DNA of 64,000 nucleotides from Monarcha castaneiventris obscurior (GCA_026261815.1 JAMPIT010000894.1:58375647-58439646); one strand, 5' to 3'. Shown: positions 12,734 to 26,320, counted from the first letter of the stretch. Program-made: numbers and translations. Notes: generated by a model not told the origin, from the sequence alone.

Positions 12734-15700
12734 AATGATCAAACTGAAAATATGTTCTTTGCACCAGATTTAATAACTTTGGTGTAAAGAAATAAGGCAA
12801 ATGATACAGAATTTTTCCTTACAGAATGATGCAGTTGCTTTTAATTGTGAATTCATGGGAATGTATGAGGAGGAAAAAGGATCCTGTTCCTTTTTTCTCA
12901 TTCTTGTGTTTTCTACTATCATATTTACTGTACTGCAGTGGCCAACATCTCCTCCAGAGCATGCAAGGAGTTCAGTTTTCATCCAGTATTTCTCTGAGGT
13001 GCTCCAATCCAGCCTGAAAATAAAAAGCACTTATGAACACTTATGACCATCAAGACATCTGTTCTCATTCTCTGCCAGAAAAAAAAGTTAAATTACAAAT
13101 AAATTATTTCAAGAGAATCTGAAGTACACTTAGCAGACTGATATCGGTGATTCTCTGAAGAAGGTGAAGAATCAGAAAATTTCCCATTACATCAGGCTGT
13201 TTCCCTGGAAAGGTGTCAAAGACTGAACCTAAGAGACAGTCTTCGGGAGTTCAGCTAAGTCACACTCCTTATTTCCAGAACTAATTATACTATTTACATA
13301 TGGCTACTCTCCATGGAAAATAAATCTTTCCATGCTTTTTCCATCCATCTTATCTCATTCCAGAAGCTGCTTTTGATTCATCCTCCACAATCTTATTAAC
13401 AAAGATGGGAAGCAACATAAAAACAGCCAGGATGAAGGTCCCTGCAGTCCAGTAGCCCTTCTCCAGTAATGGAATGAGCAGGCTATGGAGAAATAAGAAC
13501 CAAGCAAATAAATAACATCCTTCCCCTAATGATGTCCCTGAAAATGACTCCTTGCAGATGAGGCAACTTCTTGAGCCTCCTGCTGGCCCCACAGTCATTG
13601 CATTCTTGGGCCAGGGGTGCTGGAGACCTTTTTTCTCCCCTTCTTTTTTTGCTCTAACTTCTTTAATTTCAGGTTATATCTCCTGTTCTTGTGGTTATGC
13701 GTTTTCCTTTGTCTTATGGATATTTTTCATGTTCCCCTAACCTAAAGTTTTTCAAAGGCAAGTGAAACAGGCTCTTCTAACTGCTGCTTAGTATGAGCAA
13801 ATCCTTCTGGGACAGTTCAAGATAATCACTGAAGCTATGGATCTCCCACTAATCATTATACCTTTGGCCCAAGCAACTGTCCTACAGGTCACCTTTTCAT
13901 CACTTAGCAATAACGTTTAGTATTCAACATTTAAATTATTAGATGACAAATGCAATATCTGTGATAGACACAATCTCTCTTTTTATCTGCTATATCCTCT
14001 GGTGAGGTTATCTTAAGGGACTGAGGATGTATCTTGCGAAAATCCATTGAGAAGGAATACATTCCTAATTGTTTCAGAGACTAATTTTTTTCCATCTTTA
14101 GATATGGGTTCTCCTATTTGACTTGTCATTTATCATAACTCCACATCTAATGTCTCAGTAATGTTTCTTACAGTGCCAAGGCTTCTTAATCTTCTGCTTT
14201 TAGTCAGGTTGGTATGTTAAACACAGCACTGGATTTTGTTCTGCTAGCTGGTCAAATCCTTTGAAAGTGTGTCTGGAGTCACGGGTGTGCTTATAATATG
14301 GGTACAATTTAGGTGTATCTTTATTTCTGGGGGTTTTGTAGACATAAAAAGCACTATTTTTCCAATGTCAGTAACATCAGTTAAGGCTCTGGTGGTATTA
14401 AACTCTCAAAAGGTGATATTAAACTTTTTACACCCATGAGCAAAATCCAAAATTGCCTCCTCTGAACAGACTCACTTTTAATATTTTTAGTATCCAAAAT
14501 CTGCTGCCCTGTGGTTTAGGTGCTACTGCTATTTCTCCAGTAGTCCTCTTGAACCTGTCCATGAGGAAACTGAATTCTACGTGGATGAGAGATGGTCAGA
14601 GGGTGTCAGAAGCAGAGCTGCTCAGCTGATTTAACAGGAAAAAAAACCCACATTTTTTTAAGATTTACATCGCATGAGAAATAGTCATTGTTTTCCTAAT
14701 GTCCACATTTACCATAGAAAGGAAGGTTTGTACTGCATTCTTGTCCCATGGGTGAGCCCTTCACCACCACCATCTACTGCGCTAGCTCACTGCTTCCTCC
14801 AGGCCAGTTGGCTTCCTATGGATTTTAGAGTTTAGGTATTTACTGGCACTTCATGCACAGATACAACAGTGCCCATCCGTCTGGCCTGCTACCAGAGGTG
14901 GGACCTGCTGGGACTGAGGCAGGCATGCTGTCACCCGTGGCCATGCAGGAGGTACATTACCTTGCTTATGGACCCAGTGTCAGAGGTGATTCTCCCTCTT
15001 CTGGACACTGGCACAACATGTTCAATACTGAGATAAGTTTGTTGCTTCTCATGTCTGCTTGGTTAAATGGCATTTATTATCCTGTATGGATGCTCTCCAT
15101 GAACAGCCTCTGAGGTGCACATCCCACAGCTGTGCCTTGCATAAAATACATGTGAAGCCCTCAGCTGGTGGAACATAAGGGGAAAAATAAACAAAGTTGA
15201 CTTCCAAACTAAAAACCTTAACCACCTCATAAAAATCCAGTAAGTTTATGCTCATTCCTTTGAAGCAATTCAATCAACTTACTGTAAGCCCAGAGTTGGT
15301 ACAGATATGTCCTGTAGGACCATGAATCAGAGCAGCTGTCCCTTTGTCAGCAAAAGATGGATGCCTGCTTCATTTTAAGGACTAGTCAAACCATGCTCAA
15401 CTCCAAAAAACAGCATGGAGTGCAGGGCTAGCAAGGTACAGTGCTGAAGGTGGATCAGGTGGGTCTCTTTATCCCACAGATCAGGAATACACCAGCAGCT
15501 GCCTTGTCTACCTGTTCCTGGAGACATTTCAAGGCTGTGCCAGTGCTGCTCCATAGTTTGTTTAGTGTCGCTTCTGGAGCATCTGCTCATCGCTTACCCA
15601 GTAACTATTCCTTGGTGCTTTCCTTGCAATTATCTTGGGTTCCTGGACCCCATATGATCACTAGGATAAACACTTTAAAACTGCCTTTCCACAAAACTGA

Positions 15701-18700
15701 GCCTGTACTGAGATGCCAGCTAAACTTTTCTTGGGGCTGTGACAGTTCCCTGATAAGAGCCCATGTAACATGCTGGGTAATTATGTGTGGCAGGCTTGTT
15801 CCTCACCCATGAAATTACATTAGTAGTTGTTTCGCAATGTATAAAAGAACAGAAAATATGCCAGTGGGTGGCAGGGAATGCTGCTGAGTCACTGGATATT
15901 AAGCAATGCAGAACAAAGCAAACAAGGATTACAGACTCTTTGAGGATGCTACATCAAGTAACCATTCGGAAGCAAGTAGGAGCCCTTGCCTTACACATGC
16001 AGGCACAGGCATCTGTCACCACAGTCATGCTCTGGCCCGAGGCAGGGAGGTAAGAAGGGAGAGATCCTCGAAGCCAATGATGGCTCCGATCTCAGTGGCT
16101 AAATGATCTCAGCAGGGTCTTGTTACTCACCTGGGGAAGGTAACAGGAAAAGACTAGAAAACATTAACTTAAAGCAGAGCTAGAAGTGCAGGTGCTTATT
16201 ACAACAAATCCTGATTTTTAAATTTTTTTAGCTGGACTTTTAAAAATAAATATATATGTCTTTTATTCATATATTAAAATTAATACAAATATATTATTTT
16301 ATAATTAATATAAAATATTTTATTACTAATATAAATATAAAATTAATATACTCTGGTGCCTACCAATGTAGAAAATGTTATTTGTATTTTCTAAACCTGT
16401 TAATGGATATATAATTGCTGTATTTCAGCTCAAATATTTAAACAAAATCTTTAGTACCTCTTCAGCTACGTATTTTATTTTTTCATATTCACTTCCAGAA
16501 ATGCTAACATATTCCAGCATGAACAGAGTGTGGCCTCAGATGTCCTCATCAGAAAACATTAAAGGCTAAAGGTATGCAGTAATTAAGTTGTGCTAAGGGA
16601 ACTTCCTGTGAAGCTGTTGCATAAATCCAAAACAATAGCAGACAGAGTAATTTCATTGTTTCTTTCACTAGATCACCAGATCCTGACTTTTTACTCCTGA
16701 AGTCAGAAGAAGCCCGAGTTCCACCTAATATTTGTTACCTGTGGTTTTGGAATAGCATGTTATAGATGCTAGAAACAGAAGAGAGTCATTAGTTGCCACA
16801 GAATCCAAGTAGCAAAGAGTCTTGGGATGAAAAAAAGATATTCTGAGAAATTTTGTCAGACTTTCTAACTGCCCAGTTTATGGGGAGAAAAGCACCAAAA
16901 GGGCTTCTGAAAATAAGCTGGAGATAACATTAGTACTGATTTCTTCAACTTCACACAGCCAAGCTCTGGGCTGAGGAAGAAATTGCACCTGACTGTGCTC
17001 ACTGCAAAACAGCATGAATGGAGAAAAAGCCATGAAATGCCTATTTGAATACACAAAGGTTTGCTAAGGCACACGAGGGACTCTAACTGCTGCTCTAAAT
17101 TTAATGCAACTGGATTAAAAATATCCTCTTTGAAAACAAAACAGATCCTCCCAGTTTCTGGGCCCTCATTCCAGGCACCATTTCCAGGCTCTAAATCATC
17201 ATGAACAGAATTAAAAGTACCTTCACTTGGCAGCTCTGGACCTTTGGGTCTCCTCTGCCTGGGGAACACTTACATGTGAGTTCACATTACAACTCACCTG
17301 AACCCACAAGGAACTTAACTCCACATGAACCACTCACACCTTTCAAAGCACACCCTAAAGAAACACTGCCAACAGAAATACTCCTTCCTTACCTCTAAGA
17401 AATCACTTTTCTAAAGCCCATAACAATGAACACCTGACAATTTTGGCCACCATATAACCCATCAGCTTTTTACCAGTACCTCATACATAACTGAGCCCCT
17501 TCTGCCTCTGCCTATCTGGTTCAGTTTTGTACCTTTGCATGCAGCTGGTCTATTTTAATTCACTGGCTTACCAAATTTATTTTTCATTTGAAAGAGAAAT
17601 AGTTTGGAAAGCACTTTGGTACGTGTGCGTTTTGGGTCTAGCCAGAAATGGTACATCAAGCTTTTCATGTGAATATGAAAAGAATAAGTGTGCTATTGAC
17701 CAAATTTGGAGTAGGCTCCTTAGAAATATGTTTACCACTAAGTTGCTGGGCTCAAGCAAGAATATCTAGTCAAAATAAGAGGTATGAAAGAGCTGGGAAA
17801 TGATGGAGCCGTTCCAGAAAAGGCAATATCCTCATGATTACTTTATTCACCTGGAAAGAGGTAGCCTAGGATATTAATTTGGAACTAGAAGTAAGTGGGG
17901 GCTACAGATAGTTTTACGATTTCTGTGCCTGATTATATACTTGCCTCTTTCTTTGAATGGAGCTATTTAATTTTGCATTCATATGTCAATATACATTGAT
18001 GCAAAGACTGCAAATTACTCAGTTTCTACCATAACAATGAGGAAGTAAACCTGTGATTCTTGTAGTTGGTTTTGATCTGGACTGAAATAAAAACAAGCAT
18101 TTAAAGGTGTAGGGACAAAATGCAAAAAGCCAATGGATGATAGAAAAATATTAGAAAATACACTAGCCCGGTGACTTGTGAGTTGACCTCAGACATGACA
18201 TCTTTGGGTTTGACTCCCTGCTTTGTATGACATCTCCTAAAGAGCTTCCCAGCCACAAAATTCCTAGATATTCTGCAGTCTTTCTCTCATTCTAGTTTAT
18301 CATTAAAAATTTTAAGCTTGGTTTCATCGTGTTGTAAATAAGTACGGAGCTGGTTTTTTGTTTGTTTGTTTGTTTTTCATTTAAAATAAATACCAATTTT
18401 TCCAACCAAGTCTGCTCCTTTGCATTCACTTCTAAACACATCAGACTCTGGCTGGAGTGCCAGATGTGGGATCTGGTTTTTCCAGTTTTTCTTCTTCTAG
18501 AAAATCTTTTACACCTGAAGCACAACAAACCTCTTAATCCTTCTCTTGATGTTTGAAATTTCTTATGTAACCTTTAATAAAAGTACGTCTAAAGAAATTT
18601 GCATAATACTGCCCAGACTTGTGGGTGGTAGCTTGGAGTAGGACTTCTTGTGGTTCTTACCTACCAGCACATTTGATAAGTGAGGAGGAGTATCTCAGAC

Positions 18701-18829
18701 TTTGGGACCTGGTAGGATGATCTTCACTAGCTCTCTAAACAGAAGGGATTTGCCCCAGTTGTTCTGTCAACAAGAGGACCCAAACCAAGAAAAGGTCTAT
18801 CACTGAATATTTTGAAACTGAGTAAGGAT
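12734..18829. other. non-coding DNA, no recognised gene
   Basis: AT-rich sequence with an especially AT-rich block at about 16,215-16,350. Open frames are short and mostly without pattern. The one piece that resembles protein-coding DNA is on the minus strand at 13,350-13,598 and is listed separately. Confidence 0.4.
13350..13598 (-). other. weak candidate coding exon with two hydrophobic segments
   Basis: An 82-codon minus-strand frame ends in a natural-looking tail (VEDESKAASGMR then stop) after two hydrophobic runs, roughly CYLFAWFLFLHSLLIPLL and TAGTFILAVFMLLPIFV. The composition is more protein-like than that of neighbouring frames. TTTTCAG inside the frame could be a splice acceptor. 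I do not recognise the protein, and a chance frame remains quite possible. Confidence 0.15.
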
Positions 18830-19350
18830 GCTGTTATAAATTACTCAGATCCCAAATGGAAATGAGTTATTAAAATTTTATTGAGAACTATAAAAATCAG
18901 CAAAGCAAAAGGGACAGCATTGGGAGCATGACCAGGTGACAGAGTCTCAATCACAAAATGGTAGTCTCGCTTTTTATACCCCTGTGATTGCATCAGCCTT
19001 ATGCATATTTATTTACAGTTTTGCGTAGTCTTGCCCCCTCTCACTCTTTTAGGCGCCGGCACAGTTCAGTTGCTGGGGTCGTTGGGGTCCTCATTGGATG
19101 GAATCCCACTCCTTTTATGGTTGTGTCTTCAAAGTTTGTCTAGCAACAGCCCGTGCCATGCAAACTTACAAGGCTAACATCACAACACACAAATCATACA
19201 ACCCCTGCAAAAACCAACCTCACAACCAAACTATTGTAACAATCATTAAACAGTTTTCAACATGTACCATTATCTTAACATTTTCCAAAACCAACATTAC
19301 AATATTCAATATCAATTCTTATAATATCCAGTGAAAGCCAATTTTACTAA
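18830..19350 (-). mobile_element. LTR-like block
   Basis: On the minus strand a TATA-like ATAAAAAGCG stretch near 18,970 is followed by a CTCAATAAAA polyadenylation-type signal near 18,880. This is the promoter-to-poly(A) spacing of an LTR. The right boundary and any duplication could not be found, so the ends are approximate. Confidence 0.35.
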
Positions 19351-22300
19351 CTTGTTTCTCACAGATCCATACTGCCTTGCCACATCCCAAGGGGTTGAAA
19401 ATCTAGCCACTGATGGACACTTACTCCTCTCGACTTAACCATCATCCATGCTGTAAGAAACCTGTGTTGTTAATACATATGAATACTCTTTCACCTCAAG
19501 GACATCACAGAGTAACACATGGTCACCTATTCAGGATAATGATTTTGAGAATCATTACACCTGCAGAGATGAAATATTTCACTTGTGTTAGACTATTCTG
19601 ACAATTATAATGTATGTTGAGTTTTAATGATAAATATATGTGCTCACATAAAAAGGTGTGGATTTTCGCTCCAAGAAGAATAAACCTCACCATATGACAC
19701 TACATGGAGAAATAGAAATTGTCAAACCATTTAAAATGGCAAATACAATTTGGCATAGATGGCTACATTGTACTATGTAGAGTGTTAGGCTTAAGTAAAT
19801 GTGCAACAAGCAGAGTGTAAATACTTTCCTATTTGATGAAAAGGGTGAGACTGAATGACTTTGTGTCCATTCCCTTGCAGATGTCCCCATCTTGATGGGT
19901 GTTTCCATTCCTGTTCTGCCATACTTTTTAGCAAACTCCAAACTGCTTGCAGATAAAGTAATTCTTGGTTGTTGGAAACTTGGAGGAAGCAATGGAAACT
20001 TGCTTGAAAACACTGCGACTAAATGTTGTAATGGCAGGACAAGAGGCTCTGAAATCATAAAAAGTAGAGATAAAATGCAGTCCTGAGATGCCAGTCCTGA
20101 GGATCTACCTGATATATCAAGTCAAACTTTGTTTCCCAGAATTGCGGTAAAGATGAAGGAAGAAACCCATGTGATTTGTCATTACTGAGCCTTCTGCTCT
20201 GCTGATAGGAAGGGGAAGGATTGTCACTTGCTAGTGATAGTGACATTGAGGTTGTTGCTTTGGAGAGCCACACTGCTCTACTGTGTGACATGCAGGGAAT
20301 AAAGAGAGGCAAAAAATGATGCAAAACTCAGCAGCCTTAAAAAGGCACAGTGGTCATTATGCACCTGAGCCAGGAAATCCAGTCTCTTGGCATTTCAGAT
20401 CCATGTCATCACCCCTTCTATAAACAAACTGGTCTTCCCTTCTAAAGACTTGTTTGGGGGGTTTTGCCTGTTTTAGCTGCAAAGCTTCTTCAGAACCAAA
20501 TATCATTAATGGCAGACAGCTTGTTGATAATTCCTAACTTAACTATTGCTTGACCTGTATCTATTTGTAGTCATCCATCTCTGTTGCCTCTCCCCAATCC
20601 CCAGCATATATTCCCCTGTATACTCAAAGATGGTAATCCTCTCCTCCCCCTTTCTTCTACCTTAGTTAGTCTTTCCCTTCATCTCATCATCTGAGAAGCC
20701 TTTCTTTCCATCTGTTACAAATTCATATTTCGTATCTTTGGCAGGAGCAAGACATATTAGAGGCATATTTTTTTTTTAAACAAAGGTTGGAAGAATCTAT
20801 TTTCCTTGCTCTTACAGGCACTTGCATCTCAGCTTCTGGTATTGGGGTCTTATTTTGAAGCTTTTTTGTGCTGGACTATTCAAATGGGTGTTCCTCAGCA
20901 GGCCACGAAACTCAGGCAGAAATACTTTCACTGAATTGCAAGGCTAAAACCTACAAGGTGTGCACTACTGAAACCACAAATAGAACGAACAGGACCTAGG
21001 GAACATAACCCCAGTCTGTAAACACTAGCATGTTTTTCTGATTAAAGTATTTACATTCAGAAATGCATAAACTTATATTAAAATGTTTTAGAAGTGCCTA
21101 AGTTGCCAGATCTTGCTGTCTTGCATGTAGATTTACATTTTTCAATCGTTTATTTGCTTTGCTTTTAGTACTACCTGAAATTCTAAATTTCATGAATTTA
21201 CAAGCTGCCATGGAAATTCACTTTGTCATAGACTGAAAACAAGTAGCAGTTGCATGTACTTTTATTGTCTTTCTAACTTAATTTCTTAACAAACCTAATT
21301 TCACTCCTTTGACTAAAATGTAAAACACAAGGATGAACACTTGAAGAAAATTAAAACCCTGTTTCTTAAATGTGCAAATGCAAACAACTTGATGTGTTTC
21401 AAATGTCATTTTGTATTTGTCATCAAAGTATAGATTGACAAATCATATTATGAATTGAATTGCTTCCTCCATTTTTAGCAAAACCAAAAAGTCAGATCAG
21501 ATGCAAACCTTCATTCTTTGAGCACAGATAACACTTCATTCACCAAAATACCAACTATTTTCCCATTTGCACCATGCTGCCCATATATGTAACTGCAAAA
21601 CAGATTATAAGGAAACAGGAAAAGAAGGAAAAAAAATATCAGAAAACAAAGATATATTTCTCCCTTCAAAATATAGCCTAAACGCAGCATCTGGAATAAT
21701 TAGCAGCCTTTTACATTCAGAAACAATTTTAATGTAAATGAGATTGTCACCTGGGGCCCAAGCCTCCAAGGATTAAAGAATACAAGGTCATTTTATCCAT
21801 GCAAATAATTCCTCTTCTGAGTATTTGCAGGATTAGAAACCAGAGCAATGTGATAAAGAGGTATGGAAAGAGATTGTTAGATACTAGTTAGATGCCATTA
21901 ATTTAGTAAATTTGATATCAGTCAAACTCACTGGCTTCATGAAGATGACAAGATCAGCTATTTTAACAAAACAATCTATCTCTAGCATTATCAGCTGGCA
22001 GCTTTGGCAGGGAGAGGAAAGTCTAGCTAAAGACTCCATTTTGGGAAAAAATTGCTATATATTCTCCAATACATAGAAAGTCAGCTCTGAACATCCTTGT
22101 TGATGTGGAGAAAATATACCATACACAAAAGGAAGTCACATACCTCCTTGTTACCTGTACAGAGTGGTCCAGCCCTACTGCTATTGCAATTAACAGCAAA
22201 ACTCCTGGGACTGTAGGAACCAAACCTTGCCTAAATTGTCACTGCAGCAATAACACACCAGCAAGAGACCGCAGGGCTGCATGCACTGCATCACCAAGTG

Positions 22301-23394
22301 ATCTGGCACTACATAAGTCTAGAGAAAAATAATGTCCATTTTTTTTATTATTCAAATATTTTAAAGGAAATTTTACATATAGATTTTAAATATTTTCCCT
22401 GAGTTTTAAATGTGCAGCAAGGTGCAACTGAGCACTTCCACAGCTCATTAAACTTCAGTGATGTTGCTAAAAACACAGTCAATGTCTTTGAAATCTTTAT
22501 GTATGAGAGGACCTCATTATGTGGAGATAAATAATCTGTTGGGGACCCTAAATAGTGGATGTGGTTTTGAAAGCATAAATGGTATGACAGTAATTTCACT
22601 TTAATATTATGTTAGCAGTTTTATCAATTTTGTTACAACCAGACCTTTGAGATACAATATATAAAAACCATTTTGTCCAAAAATACTGGAGAAAAAGAGT
22701 CTCTTTACAAAGCCAGAAATGTGTAGCCTATTGTACAGACAAGTCCATCTGCTCTACAGTCCTAAATCCTAAATATATAACTTAATTGTATTCAAATTTC
22801 CTCACTTGCACCAGCACAGAGCAAGAACCCCTTTACTGAACTTGGATGGTCTTCTGGCGTTTAGCCAATTTCTGTTCAGGTCAATGTTTAATGACTTAAG
22901 CAGAACTTAACCAGAACAACTTCAGATCTTAGGAGTCAAACCAGTGTTTTCTAGATAACTTTCTGATACCCATGAGCTTTCTTCTGAGATAGCTCATCTA
23001 AAGATACACAGAGAAATGGTTCATTGCAGGAGGACTAGTCAAGGAACACTGGAGTCCGTGTAAGACTCAAATACTGATTGACACAGTAGCAAAATTGGCA
23101 CAAAGCAGAGAAAAAAGCCAAAAGGTGAGATTAAATTCCAGTCCAAATACTCACAAGGTCTTGAAAAACACAGATGCTTATTTTGTGACCCTTGCTGGTC
23201 CTAACAGTTCATCTGCTCAGGATAGCTATTCTCAAAAGATGTGAAATAGCAAATTCTTTATTGTCTGATGAAGACATACAATGTAAGATTTCATCTAATT
23301 CTGACGAGTTTTGGTTCTCACTCTGATGTTTTCTTATGTAAAGAGTAAAATCTCTTATACATACCTGTAATGGTTTAGGAATGGTAAGCTGCCA
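19351..23394. other. non-coding DNA, no recognised feature
   Basis: AT-rich sequence without a recognisable gene, LTR or LINE fragment. All open frames are short and patternless. Confidence 0.4.
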
Positions 23395-23668
23395 GTATCT
23401 CTTTTTCAGATGGGGTGTAACAGGTCTTGGATCCGTTGTATCCCCAATTCCAGAACCTCAGGGGTCATCCTGGAGTCTCCCTGGAAACTCTTCCCTAGAG
23501 GCTCCAGGAAGACCCGTTCTGCCCAGCTGCAGGCAGAGTACATTTTTCACACTTTGTGCTGTCCTGACTGGCCCAAGGGCTACTGTATGAGCAATCTCCT
23601 GTTTAATTTGTTAAAAGGTTTGTTGTTGTTCAGGACCTCATGTGAAATCGTTTTTCTTCTGTTACACA
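23395..23668 (-). pseudogene. pol: ERVL-like pol fragment (after RT), part 1 of 3
   Basis: Read on the minus strand this matches the RT-RNase H connection of element A (about 41,150-41,400) at the nucleotide level, including the stretches around GGCCCAAGGGCTACTG and TGAGCAATCTCCTGTTT. It is the 3'-most part of one pol fragment that continues at 24,832 and 26,321 after two insertions. It has stops and is not functional. Confidence 0.8.
23665..23668. repeat. 4-bp duplication CACA, left copy
   Basis: CACA precedes the LTR at 23,669 and recurs at 24,828-24,831, where pol sequence resumes. It is short and ambiguous by one base, so support is modest. Confidence 0.5.
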
Positions 23669-23828
23669 TGTCCTAGTTTGAATGACAGGTGTCTGTCAAG
23701 GAAGGCAGGAACCTTCCTGGAATGGAAAAGATGAGCCCCTCCCTCCAAACTGTAATTATAATAACTTCAAAATTATGGGGCTTTCAGGCAAAGATATGGG
23801 AAAAGGAATAACAGTTCTCTACTAGAAT

Positions 23829-23868
23829 AAACAAACAAACAAACATAAATAAATAAATAAATAAATAC
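23829..23868. repeat. (AAAC)n / (AAAT)n microsatellite inside the LTR
   Basis: Tandem ACAAACAA followed by ATAAATAA units, confined to this LTR copy. The 34-kb copy has a TA-rich run at the equivalent place. Confidence 0.85.
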
Positions 23869-24669
23869 AGACAAACAGCAACAACAACAAAAACAGAAAA
23901 AGCCAGCGACGGCCTTTTCCTGCCCGTCAAGCAGTTGTAGCTACGACTGTAGCCGGCAGGGGGCACTGCTGGCTCGCGTTGAGGTGACCGCTGCAGTGGC
24001 TCCCGGCCGGGCGGGGGGCTGCGATGATTCCCCTGCGCCTGCAGAGGGCGCTGTGGCGCGAGCTCGGTGACTCCTCTGGGTGGCAGTGGAGTCGTGGGTG
24101 GGAGAGGGGAGATTGCTCCTTGTGTAAATCCACAGGACAGCAATCTGCCTCAGCACCAACCCTGGCAGTGGGCAGTAAACAACAAAGGCAGGCAGATCTT
24201 ATCAAGCAGCTATGGACGACGGCAACACCCACTGGCAGCCGATAGAAACGGTGATACGCGGGCAGACCGGGGCAACAAGCTATAATGTAGCCCTGTCTCA
24301 GACATACACTCACGGCTCTCTGTACCACACACGACCGCCCACTCTCTCGCCGATTCCCAGCCACATCACAAGCCTCAGCAACCGGCTCCCCACCCACCAG
24401 GCGAAAGTCTCGGAGTCCACCCCGATACTTCTCTTGGTATTTCTGCAATTCCTGAGGGGAAAAAAACCCAGCCAGAGAGCTCACTCCCTAGCCAAGACTG
24501 CTAAACTGGTTTCTCTGGATGAGCCATTACCATGGTATATGAGAGTTCGTAGCCATTTCTTTTGTTTCCTAATTGCCCCTATTTGTCTCCCGGGCAAACC
24601 CCTCTCCCCACATCTCCCCACATTTTCCTTCTTTCAGGTAGCAGGTGGGACAAAAATATTCCCTGAGGG

Positions 24670-24812
24670 AAAAAAAAAAAAAAAAGGAAAAGGAAAAGGA
24701 AAAGAAAAAGAAAAAGAAAAAGAAAAAGAAAAAGAAAAAGAAAAAGAAAAAGAAAAAGAAAAAGAAAAAGAAAAAGAAAAAGAAAAAGAAAAAGAAAAAG
24801 AAAAAGAAAAAA
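24670..24812. repeat. (AAAAAG)n hexanucleotide repeat
   Basis: An A run, then three GGAAAA units, then about 20 nearly perfect AAAAAG units covering roughly 140 bp. It lies just inside the 5' end of the minus-strand LTR and produces spurious lysine/glutamate-rich open frames on the plus strand. Confidence 0.97.
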
Positions 24813-24831
24813 CCTAACCCTCAACCACACA

Positions 24832-25135
24832 TGGTAGAGAGGGCTTACAATCTGACTGTACTCTGGAATACGCATTCTCCAAAAACCTACAGTGCCTAGG
24901 AAAGCCTGTATTTCCTTTTTGCTGGTTGGTGGGGACATAGCTGCTATTTTGTTGACCATATCCATTGGAATCTGATTATATCCATCTTGCCATTTTACTC
25001 CTAGAAACTGGATTTCGTGGGCAGGTCCCTTGACCTTGATTTGTTTTATGGCAAAACTGGCCTTCAGGGAGATCTGAATTACGTTCTCTCCTTTCTCAAA
25101 AACTTCCTCTGCTGTGCTGCCTCACATGATCGTGA
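24832..25135 (-). pseudogene. pol: ERVL-like pol fragment (RT C-terminus), part 2 of 3
   Basis: Minus-strand translation includes AAMSPPTSKKEIQAFLG followed by GFWRMRIPEYSQIVSPLY, the RT thumb/connection of the ERVL-like pol also seen at about 41,030-41,140 in element A. Reading on toward 25,131 it reaches the segment just after the RT catalytic YxDD box, where a stop replaces the expected tryptophan. An insertion at 25,136 separates it from the rest of RT. Confidence 0.85.
25132..25135. repeat. 4-bp duplication GTGA, left copy
   Basis: GTGA precedes the insertion at 25,136 and recurs at 26,321-26,324. Removing one copy plus the insertion restores a continuous pol reading frame. Confidence 0.65.
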
Positions 25136-26320
25136 TGCCAGAATGATTTTTGCTTTTCTATTTCCTTCATGTATATTCATAGCTCTATAGATGATTGTTG
25201 TGTAGTTACATAGTTCCTAGCTAGCCCAGTATTTTTTCCTACCTTTTCCCTACCCTGATAGGCAGAAAGACAAAACATACTCCAGAGGCTCCAAGCTGGG
25301 GGTCCAAGGTTCTTCCTGGGAGCCAAGGTTGAAACCAGCTCTTTAAGACACATTTTCATAAATAAAGTTCAGTTCCTATCTAAAGGAGTGCTACAGTAAG
25401 AGGTGGAACTGAAAGGGGGAATTACCTCACCACTTACATCTCAATTGGGAATTTTTGTCAATCATGCTAATTTGCTAAACTTATAAAATTGCATTCACCC
25501 CAGGCATTTTCCATATCTGCCCCTTAGAGGCCTCCAATAAAGACCAGCCTTTATATTACTGAAACATAGGGTTTTCTTTTAAACACTTATTGAGATTTTA
25601 AATAAAAGCTAGTTCTGCCAAAGTTAACTGGAATAAAGAAAAGGCACAGAACTTAGCTAAAGTTAATTAAAGGAATTAATGATTAGTCAGAAAGTTAAGT
25701 ATAGGATAAGCTCTGATTATTTGGTATTTGTTTAGCTGTGCTTATAGTAGGCAATTAATAATTTTAGAAGGAAAAATTCAAAAGAAGGCCTAGATAGTTA
25801 CAAATTCTTCCACCTGCAACTTATTCAAAAGCAATAGAGGAGGGAACTGGGGATCTTCCAAGGTCAGGTGTATTGTTAAAAACCAGAGAGGCAAGAAGGT
25901 CAAAGTGAGGAAGACCAGCCTTACTTCATCAGGACAGCCCCCTCCTCATTTTTTTAGGACCACCGACCCGTTTTATAGAACAAACTGCGCATGCTTAATG
26001 ACTTTTTAGCTAATTTTCATACGAAGCAGGGAATGGGAGGTGTCTATGTTATAAATATGTATTTGTATTTTGACTATTTAGAACTTTCGTGGATAAATAG
26101 ACTTTGAATTGTTTTGTAATCTCGGAGCTGTACGTTCGGGAGCTATTCCCAGCACTGGAATAAACATACACTTTCTAACCCTAACAAGGTAGAGAGTCTT
26201 TGTCCATCTCAGATGGATATTGATATTAGAGCTATATACATATTTTAATAAATCATTACCTCCTATACTAATATTGTCTCAAAAGTGTGTTGTTTCATTT
26301 CTAGGTTATGTAAGGCATCA
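25136..26320 (+). mobile_element. 1.2-kb LTR-type insertion nested in ERVL-like pol
   Basis: The insert starts TGCCAGAATG and ends TAAGGCATCA, giving TG...CA ends, with the 4-bp duplication GTGA outside. Its boundaries are fixed independently by the interrupted pol. AATAAA near 26,158 suggests plus orientation. It may be one long LTR or a composite of two insertions, because internal TA-rich blocks near 25.55-25.75 and 26.05 kb look like separate promoter-like regions. No coding sequence is visible. Confidence 0.65.

Larger units (their letters stand above)
23669..24827 (-). mobile_element. solo LTR nested in ERVL-like pol, with expanded microsatellite
   Basis: The element runs from TGTCCTAGTTTG to CCCTCAACCA, so on its own (minus) strand it reads TGGTTGAGGG to CTAGGACA. 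It shares its terminal GACAGGTGTCTGTC block and its U3 start with the copy at 34,357-35,312, and its terminal block with the copy at 63,550-64,000. At 1,159 bp it is about 200 bp longer than the 34-kb copy, largely because of an AAAAAG repeat. The surrounding pol reads through once the LTR is ignored, which supports the boundaries. Confidence 0.78.

Noticed and set aside
24812..24826. CCTAACCCTCAACC resembling interstitial telomere repeats
   Set aside because: Only two imperfect units, and it is the natural end of the LTR (complement of TGGTTGAGGGTTAGG), shared with the 34.4-kb copy.
24212..24899. Long lysine/glutamate-rich and poly-lysine open frames, and a phenylalanine/leucine-rich one on the other strand
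   Set aside because: They are translations of the AAAAAG repeat and adjoining LTR sequence; no start context or domain.
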